A DNA stretch of 44,928 bases. Source: DASPKX01 sp035627835. GTDB taxonomy: Bacteria > Verrucomicrobiota > Verrucomicrobiia > Limisphaerales > SXQI01. Shown piece by piece: positions 38,699-44,928 of the stretch. Location: contig DASPKX010000093.1 in NCBI GenBank assembly GCA_035627835.1, forward strand, positions 1-44,928. Direction: 5' to 3'. A program made the translations under genes and the position numbers. The notes under the pieces were generated by a model, which saw only the letters and a list, made by a program, of their open reading frames with translations, made no database searches and was not told the DNA's origin. Each line of letters begins with the position of its first letter. Position 1 is the first letter of the stretch.

Positions 38699-39799
38699 AT
38701 GAGTTGCGCTCCCGGAGTTCTCAGCCATACTGTTCAAGTGAACAGTAGTCAGTCAGGTGTAATCAAAGGCCGGGGCGCGGCATTAAACCCGCCAAACCGC
38801 TTTGAGCCACTGCACCTGGAAGCTGACCAGGATTGGAACCCGGAGGATAATCAGTCGCTGCGAACCCAGTTCCTGCGCGACACCACCAAAAGCATCATTG
38901 CGCATAACGACAGCCCGGATGTGGGCTTCGACAGCAGCGTCAATCCTTACCGCGGTTGTGAGCATGGCTGCATCTATTGCTTTGCCAGGCCGACGCACGA
39001 ATACCTCGGTTTCTCTTCGGGTCTGGATTTCGAGAGCCGCATCATGGTGAAGGAGAACGCGCCGGAACTGTTGCGCAAAGAACTCACGTCGCCGAAATGG
39101 GAGCCGAGGGTGGTTGCTGTGAGCGGGGTTACTGACTGCTACCAGCCGATTGAACGAAAATTGCAGCTCACGCGCCGGTGCCTGCAAGTGCTGGCCGAGT
39201 TCAGAAACCCGGTCTGCATGATCACAAAAAATTACCTGATCACGCGCGACATCGATGTAATGCGTGAACTGGCCGCGCACGACGCGATCGCAGTGAATCT
39301 TTCTATCACGACGCTGGATGCGACTCTGACGCCCCGTTTAGAACCACGCGCTTCGCTGCCCAAACTCAGGCTCCAGGCGGTCAAGGAACTCGCGGATGCG
39401 GGGATACCCGTCGGGATCATGGTCGCGCCAGTGATTCCGGCTATCACGGATCATGAGATGCCAGCGATTATTGAGGCGGCGGTGGAGGCAGGGGCGCAAT
39501 TTGCGGGCTATGTCCCGCTGCGGCTCCCCTACTCCGTTGCGCCGTTGTTCGAGCAATGGCTATCCGACCACTTTCCGGATCGCAAAGAAAAGGTCCTCAA
39601 CCGGATTCGGGCTATGCGCGGCGGGAAACTGAACGACCCGAACTTCGGCTCAAGGCTGGAAGGCTTCGGGATCTTCGCCGAGCAGATGGAGCAAATGTTC
39701 CTTGTGGCCTGCCGTAAAGCAGGGTTGCCGGGCAAACGTCCCCTGCTGTCGGCGGCGCACTTCCGGCGCCCTCCGGGCCCGCAGCTCGAGCTGTTCTAG
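38699..39799 (+). CDS. SplB-like (PA0069-family) radical SAM protein
   Basis: This protein of up to 366 residues has the radical SAM site GCEHGCIYCFARPTHEY (CxxxCxxC) close to the N-terminus, preceded by the family sequence KGRGAALNPPNRFE. The later blocks VAVSGVTDCYQPIERKLQLTRRCLQVL and PVGIMVAPVIPAITD are typical of the Rv2578c/PA0069 group, a relative of spore photoproduct lyase. Two starts are possible: ATG 38699, with GGAG 3 nt upstream, and GTG 38738. The GTG gives a typical short N-terminus but sits inside the LexA site. No other start exists before the conserved region. The gene is probably DNA-damage inducible. Confidence 0.9.
   Translation: MSCAPGVLSHTVQVNSSQSGVIKGRGAALNPPNRFEPLHLEADQDWNPEDNQSLRTQFLRDTTKSIIAHNDSPDVGFDSSVNPYRGCEHGCIYCFARPTHEYLGFSSGLDFESRIMVKENAPELLRKELTSPKWEPRVVAVSGVTDCYQPIERKLQLTRRCLQVLAEFRNPVCMITKNYLITRDIDVMRELAAHDAIAVNLSITTLDATLTPRLEPRASLPKLRLQAVKELADAGIPVGIMVAPVIPAITDHEMPAIIEAAVEAGAQFAGYVPLRLPYSVAPLFEQWLSDHFPDRKEKVLNRIRAMRGGKLNDPNFGSRLEGFGIFAEQMEQMFLVACRKAGLPGKRPLLSAAHFRRPPGPQLELF
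38728..38747. promoter_or_regulatory. LexA (SOS) operator, verrucomicrobial type
   Basis: The sequence TACTGTTCAAGTGAACAGTA is a perfect palindrome with 9-bp arms and a 2-nt centre. Its core TGTTC-AAGT-GAACA (38731-38744) exactly matches the published verrucomicrobial LexA motif TGTTC-N4-GAACA. The outer TACTGT/ACAGTA also match the Escherichia coli consensus ends. It lies at the very start of the SplB-like gene, overlapping its candidate GTG start, in the divergent region with ald. Confidence 0.85.
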
Positions 39800-39889
39800 A
39801 AGCGGTCTTCTGACGGCGCTGAACCTGCTCTCCGCTGAGCTTGCGAAAGCGCCTGTTCCAGTGGAGATTGGGCCTCGCTTTTACCCGTG

Positions 39890-42800
39890 ATGAAACATCG
39901 CATTCTCGTCGCTTTGTCTTTGCTCCTCCTGGGGCTCTCCTCTGTCTTTGCCGAGGGGCCAGTGGTCATCAACGAAATCCATGCGGACCCGGACGTGAAA
40001 ACGGAACTGGTCGAGTTCATTGAACTGCACAACCCGACCGCGCAAGAGGTGGATGTTTCGAATTGGTCTTTTACCGAGGGCGTCACCTACACCTTTCCCG
40101 CGGGCACGAAGATCCCGCCCAACGGGTATCTGGTGGTGGGTGAGAACCCGACGCACTTTCAGCAGAAATTCAACCGCACCGCCCTTGGCCCGTGGCAAGG
40201 CAAGCTGTCCTCTGAAGGCGAGCGGATCATGCTTCGCGATAACACCGGCAAAGTCGTGGATGAGGTCGAGTATGGCATTGGCTTCCCCTGGCCGATCACA
40301 GGCTCTGCTCCTGGGCCGTCATTGGAGCTGGTGAACCCATTGTTCGATAACGACCTGGGTGGTCATTGGCGCCCGAGCGGCAGCGGTGCCAGCGGCACCC
40401 CAACCCTGCGGCACGAGCCGAATTGGCGCTTCTTCAAGGGCACCTCTGAAGCTTCGAGTCCAACGTCCGCCTGGCGCCAGATCAATTACAATGACTCAGG
40501 CTGGCTGAGCGGGCCGGGCCCAATCGGCTATGGGGAGAATTTCCTCAACACCACTCTTTCCGACATGCGCAACAATTACGCCAGCATCTTTGCCCGGCGG
40601 GTGTTCACGTTGGACAACCCTGCTGCGGTCTCGTCCCTTGCATTGGAGATCTTGTTTGATGATGGGGTGAATGTCTGGATTAACGGGCAGCATGTTTTCC
40701 GCAATAACCTCAACGCGAACGAACTTCCGTTTAACGCCACGACAGCGAACAAGACGGAGACCGGCGGTTACGAGGTGTTTGATATTTCCGCTGCGATCCC
40801 GTTCCTGGTTCAAGGGAAGAACGTCATTGCGATTCAAGCCCATAACAGCAGCCTGACGGAAAGCAGCGATTTTTATCTGGATGCATTGCTCGCTGTTGGC
40901 AGCGGAGTTGGTGGGAATCCCACTCCTGGGCGAGCCAATTCTGTGCTGGCGAATAACGTCGGCCCGCAGCTTCGGCAGGTAGATCATTCTCCCGAGCAGC
41001 CGAAAGGCGGGCAGCCCGTTCTGATGACTGTGAAGGCCACGGATGCTCAAGCGGTGACCTCGGTGAAGCTGCAGTACCAGGTTGTGCAACCGGGCGCTTA
41101 CATTGAATTGAATGATCCGACGTACGCGACTTCATGGATTGAGGTGGACATGCGCGACGATGGGCAGGGCGGTGACGTGGCCGCGGGTGATGATGTGTTC
41201 TCCTACACGATGCCTGCCTCTGTGCAGGTGCATCGCCGCCTGGTGCGTTACCGGATTAAAGCCACGGATGGCGCAGGCCTCGTGACAATGGCGCCTTACG
41301 CCGAAGACCCAGAGCCGAACTTTGCCTACTTCGTTTACAATGGTGTCCCCGCGTGGACCGGCGCGATTGAGCCCGGCTCTGCGGATGCCACCCGCCGCCA
41401 GGTGGTCACCTACTCTTCCGAGGAGATGAGCCGCTTGCCGGTCTATCATATCATCAGCAAGAGCAACACCGTCTTTAAGGCCACCTGGGGCGATCGCTAC
41501 GGCGATGACGATTATCCATACCGAGGCACGCTCGTGTACGACGGTAAAGTTTATGACCACATTGGTTTCCGCGCCCGTGGCGGCGTGTGGCGGTATGCAA
41601 TGGGCAAGAACATGTGGAAGATCGACCTCAACCGGGGGCATTCGTTTGAGGCACGCGATAATTGGGGGCGGCGTTATAAGACTTCGTGGACCAAGCTGAA
41701 CCTCGGCGCGAACATTCAACAAGGCGATTACCTTCATCGCGGTGAGCAAGGCATGTTCGAGTCCGTTGGGTTGCGACTGTTTAATCTAGCAGGTGTTGAA
41801 GGCCCGAAGACCCATTGGGCGCAACTCCGCATCATCGACGAGGCGTCGGAAACAGGCGCGAACCAGTACCAAGGCGATTTCTGGGGGCTTTATCTCGCCG
41901 TCGAGCAGGAAGATGGCCGGTTCCTGGATGAACATAATCTGCCGGACGGAAACCTGTACAAGATGGAAGGCGGGACCGGAGAGCTTAACAATCTCGGTTT
42001 TCTCGGGCCGTCCAATAAGTCAGACCTGAACGCGTTTCAGAACGCCTATCGAACGACGCAGACGGATGATTGGTGGCGGCAGAACTTTGATCTCAACGGC
42101 TATTACAATTACCACGCTATCGTTCAAGGCATTCACCATTACGACATTTCGTTTGGTAAAAATTACTTCTACTACCGCAATCCCGAGACCGGCCGCTGGT
42201 CGGTGCTGCCGTGGGATTTGGATCTTACCTGGGCGGACAACATGTATGAACCGAACTCTGGCGGCCGGGATGATTTTACTCCCGTTCTTAGCCGACCCGC
42301 GTTCAACATTGAGTGGGAGAACCGCGTTCGTGAATTGCGAGACCTGCTATTTAATTCCGACCAGGCCCACACTTTGATTGATGAATACGCGAACATCGTG
42401 AAAGGCACGAACACCGCCAACATTCTGGGGGCAGATCGCGCGATGTGGGACTACAACCCGATCATGGTTTCTCAATATGTGAACACGGGAAAGGCTGGTC
42501 ACGGCAAGTTCTATCGTTTCGAGTATGAGAGCCGCACCAACGCCGCTCTTCGGGGGAGCTTCGATGCCGTTCGAGACATCATGAAGCTGTATGTGAACTA
42601 CCGTGGACAACGCATGGACAGCTTGTATGGGGACACTGCGATTCCTCAACGGCCCACGATCAGCAATGCTGGGTCTCCAACGTTTGCGGCCAATGCCGTT
42701 CGCCTTCGCTCCAGCGCCTATGCGGGCCCCAGTCCCTTTGCCGCTGTAAAGTGGCGGGTGGCTGAAGTCACTCCGCAGCCGGTCGTCCCGCAATGGCCGG

Positions 42801-44890
42801 CGGAGCCGCGCAAGTATGAGATCAACGCGGATTGGGAGAGCGCGGAGATCACCAGCCAACAACTCGAGGTCAGCGTTCCCGCTCATGTGCTCAAGCCAGG
42901 CCGTACTTACCGCGCTCGCGTGAAGATGAAGGACTCCACGGGTCGCTGGAGTAATTGGTCGGAACCGCTCGCCTTCACTGCCAGCGAACCTGATGGCTCG
43001 CAATTGTTGGTCGATCATCTGCGGATCACCGAGTTATTGTTCGATCCTCCCGCAGGAACGGATTACGAGTTCGTGGAACTGCACAACACCAGCACGACAA
43101 CCGCTCTCGATCTGGCTGGGGTCAGCTTCACTGCGGGCATTACCTTTACCTTTACGAACCTGACACTGCCTCCGGACACAAGGGTCGTCCTGCATAAAGC
43201 GGCCACGCCCACTCAACTGGCCGCGTTTAAACAGCGTTATAGTCTGCCAGCCAATGTTCTGCTTGCAGGCCCTTACAGTGGGAGCCTTAACAACACCGGC
43301 GAACAATTGCGACTTAAGACGAGCGCGGCAGGCCGCGAGATCGTCGATTTCGAATACCGCAACAACAACCACTGGCCAACTGCGGCTCAGGGCGCGGGTC
43401 ATTCACTCGTTCTCACAACAGAGGGAATGGTGGCTCCGGCCATCGGCGGGTTGAATTATCCCGGGTATTGGCGGGCGAGCGTGTTCCCGAACGGATCCCC
43501 CGGCGTGGCTGAGCCGGCTCCCACGATCGGGCTGGTAATTAACGAGGTGAAGGCGAACACGGTTCACGCCGATCCTGCGCGTCCTGAATACGATTCGAAC
43601 GATTGGATAGAAATCCGCAATCCGCTCTCAGTAGCCGTTTCCACCGCTGGGTATTATCTAAGTGACGACCCTGCGAACCTCCTTAAGTGGGCCTTGCCGC
43701 TCGCGACTTTAGCGCCCGGCGAAGTAAAAACTTACTATGAGATCGGCGGTTTTCATGACCCTATCACCACAGGCTTTGGGTTGAGCAAAGACGGCGAGAG
43801 CCTCTTCCTGAGCCGCACGGAAGGTTTCCTACCGCAAGTGATGGACGCAGTGGATTTCGACGGGCAGAGCACGAATTCATCGTGGGGTCGCGCGCCAGAG
43901 AGTCCGACCCTTTTCAGAGCGCTTGTTCCCACTCCCAATGCGCCCAACACTGCTTTGCCGCCGACGGTGGTGATCACAGAGATTATGTTCCAGCCCCAGA
44001 CCAACACCTCGGGCCTGGATGTGGAATTCATTGAGCTTCAGAACGTCAGTTCCGCGCCTGTGTCACTCGGTGACGCTGCGGGGAGCTGGCAGATCACCGG
44101 CGGGGCTGATTATGTCTTTTCCGCGGAGACAGTTTTGCAACCTTCCGAAGTGATCGTGCTTGCGGACCTCGCGCCCACGAACGCTCCGGCCGTGCAGGCT
44201 TTTCGGCAAAGCTATGCGATGCCGGCCAATGTTCGAATCTTCGGACCGCTTGGGAGCAAGCTCGACAACTGGAGCGATTCACTGTTCCTCCAGCGTCCGA
44301 ACTCCTCCAATGTGCCCGGCGAAACTCCCGGCTGGATCAGCGTGGACGAGATCACTTACGCCGCAGGCGCCCCGTGGCCGACCGACACGCAGAATACAGG
44401 CCGCTCGCTTCACCGCGTTAGCGCAACAACTTGGGGCAATATTCCGACGAATTGGCGCTCCGCCACCCCAACACCCGGCTCCCACGTTCCTGTGGCGGGC
44501 ACTGGCGACACCGATGGGGATGGAATGCCGGATGAATGGGAAAGCGCTCATGGGCTTAACCCACAACTAGCGGACGCGTTGCTCGATCTGGACAACGACG
44601 GTTTGCGGAACCTGGACGAGTACCGGGCCGGCACTGACCCAAATAACGCCGGCAGCGCCCTGCGGTTTACCCGGGCCACGCCATCGAACGGCCTTGTGTC
44701 ACTGGCGTGGCTTGCGCAGCCGGGGCGCACGTATCGTCTTGAGTTCAGGAGCAGTTTGGGCGCGGGGTCAACTTGGTCCCTCGTGAGAGAGTTTCCAGCG
44801 CACAACTCACCGAATGCCGTGAACTTGACCTATTCGGCGACCACCACAGAGACTGGATCGGGCTTTTACCGGCTTGTGATCCCGCAGTGA
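39890..44890 (+). CDS. giant secreted lamin-tail/CotH-kinase protein
   Basis: This protein of about 1,666 residues has a Sec signal peptide (LVALSLLLLGLSSVFA). Domains in order are: lamin tail domain 1 (about 24-150, VVINEIHADPD); a beta-sandwich resembling a galactose-binding or PA14-like fold (about 180-340, DDGVNVWINGQHVFRN); a CotH kinase-like domain (about 510-800) with FRARGG and VLPWDLDLTWADN carrying the conserved acidic residues; a fibronectin-like part; lamin tail domains 2-4 (from about 1043, 1213 and 1360); two calcium motifs, DTDGDGMPDEWE and DLDNDGLRNLDEY (about 1540-1580); and a short C-terminal beta domain. ATG 39890 follows a GTG. Surface attachment or phosphorylation of extracellular proteins is inferred. 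Confidence 0.95.
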   Translation: MKHRILVALSLLLLGLSSVFAEGPVVINEIHADPDVKTELVEFIELHNPTAQEVDVSNWSFTEGVTYTFPAGTKIPPNGYLVVGENPTHFQQKFNRTALGPWQGKLSSEGERIMLRDNTGKVVDEVEYGIGFPWPITGSAPGPSLELVNPLFDNDLGGHWRPSGSGASGTPTLRHEPNWRFFKGTSEASSPTSAWRQINYNDSGWLSGPGPIGYGENFLNTTLSDMRNNYASIFARRVFTLDNPAAVSSLALEILFDDGVNVWINGQHVFRNNLNANELPFNATTANKTETGGYEVFDISAAIPFLVQGKNVIAIQAHNSSLTESSDFYLDALLAVGSGVGGNPTPGRANSVLANNVGPQLRQVDHSPEQPKGGQPVLMTVKATDAQAVTSVKLQYQVVQPGAYIELNDPTYATSWIEVDMRDDGQGGDVAAGDDVFSYTMPASVQVHRRLVRYRIKATDGAGLVTMAPYAEDPEPNFAYFVYNGVPAWTGAIEPGSADATRRQVVTYSSEEMSRLPVYHIISKSNTVFKATWGDRYGDDDYPYRGTLVYDGKVYDHIGFRARGGVWRYAMGKNMWKIDLNRGHSFEARDNWGRRYKTSWTKLNLGANIQQGDYLHRGEQGMFESVGLRLFNLAGVEGPKTHWAQLRIIDEASETGANQYQGDFWGLYLAVEQEDGRFLDEHNLPDGNLYKMEGGTGELNNLGFLGPSNKSDLNAFQNAYRTTQTDDWWRQNFDLNGYYNYHAIVQGIHHYDISFGKNYFYYRNPETGRWSVLPWDLDLTWADNMYEPNSGGRDDFTPVLSRPAFNIEWENRVRELRDLLFNSDQAHTLIDEYANIVKGTNTANILGADRAMWDYNPIMVSQYVNTGKAGHGKFYRFEYESRTNAALRGSFDAVRDIMKLYVNYRGQRMDSLYGDTAIPQRPTISNAGSPTFAANAVRLRSSAYAGPSPFAAVKWRVAEVTPQPVVPQWPAEPRKYEINADWESAEITSQQLEVSVPAHVLKPGRTYRARVKMKDSTGRWSNWSEPLAFTASEPDGSQLLVDHLRITELLFDPPAGTDYEFVELHNTSTTTALDLAGVSFTAGITFTFTNLTLPPDTRVVLHKAATPTQLAAFKQRYSLPANVLLAGPYSGSLNNTGEQLRLKTSAAGREIVDFEYRNNNHWPTAAQGAGHSLVLTTEGMVAPAIGGLNYPGYWRASVFPNGSPGVAEPAPTIGLVINEVKANTVHADPARPEYDSNDWIEIRNPLSVAVSTAGYYLSDDPANLLKWALPLATLAPGEVKTYYEIGGFHDPITTGFGLSKDGESLFLSRTEGFLPQVMDAVDFDGQSTNSSWGRAPESPTLFRALVPTPNAPNTALPPTVVITEIMFQPQTNTSGLDVEFIELQNVSSAPVSLGDAAGSWQITGGADYVFSAETVLQPSEVIVLADLAPTNAPAVQAFRQSYAMPANVRIFGPLGSKLDNWSDSLFLQRPNSSNVPGETPGWISVDEITYAAGAPWPTDTQNTGRSLHRVSATTWGNIPTNWRSATPTPGSHVPVAGTGDTDGDGMPDEWESAHGLNPQLADALLDLDNDGLRNLDEYRAGTDPNNAGSALRFTRATPSNGLVSLAWLAQPGRTYRLEFRSSLGAGSTWSLVREFPAHNSPNAVNLTYSATTTETGSGFYRLVIPQ

Positions 44891-44928
44891 GGAGGGCCGT
44901 TGCGGGTGTGCCGCCTCATTTAGCCGCG

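Overview
The window is a moderately GC-rich bacterial chromosome segment. It most likely comes from a member of the Verrucomicrobia related to the Pedosphaera/Limisphaera (subdivision 3) group. The evidence is a planctomycete-type cytochrome (DUF1549/DUF1553) gene coupled to a DUF1501 gene and close to a DUF1080 gene, very large secreted lamin-tail/CotH proteins with 'DxDxDGxxDxWE' calcium repeats, YwqK-like MORN proteins, and a perfect match to the TGTTC-N4-GAACA LexA motif described for Verrucomicrobia. No rRNA, tRNA, prophage or CRISPR array was seen. The phylum call rests on gene content, not on a marker-gene tree.

Layout. 1-2.0 kb: the 3' end of a large protein gene, a secreted calcium-repeat protein and a membrane-anchored MORN protein, all on the plus strand. 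2.0-4.0 kb: a sugar/maltose-type O-acetyltransferase, a divergent EamA-type transporter and a cysteine-rich small protein. 3.97-8.93 kb: a tightly coupled minus-strand heme operon, hemE-hemN-hemG(hemY type)-hemH. 9.1-16 kb: a polysaccharide locus with a methyltransferase, three glycosyltransferases, an O-antigen polymerase/ligase-like protein and a flippase. 16-22.4 kb: a lipoprotein, a DUF971 protein, the PSD1/cytochrome plus DUF1501 pair, a small conserved protein and a DUF1080 protein.

22.4-34.8 kb: a 12-gene run on the minus strand. Read in the direction of transcription it is ileS, a methyltransferase, trpB, yicC, gmk, coaC (flavoprotein half only), a sensor kinase, an NtrC-type sigma-54 activator, a small membrane protein, hpnD, hpnK and a half-size EamA transporter. 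The last six genes are separated by gaps of at most 11 bp or overlap. They are preceded by a 91-bp gap that holds a good -24/-12 sigma-54 promoter match. This looks like a sigma-54 two-component system wired directly to hopanoid/squalene-type lipid synthesis and is the most interesting candidate system here.

34.8-36.3 kb: a gene-poor, decayed stretch with compound palindromes, an 18-nt direct repeat, a common dispersed-repeat phrase and remnants of two transposon-type genes. 36.4-38.7 kb: a PIG-L deacetylase, a block of three hairpins and alanine dehydrogenase. 38.7-39.8 kb: an SplB-like radical SAM gene with a perfect LexA operator at its 5' end. 39.9-44.9 kb: a 1,666-residue secreted CotH/lamin-tail protein.
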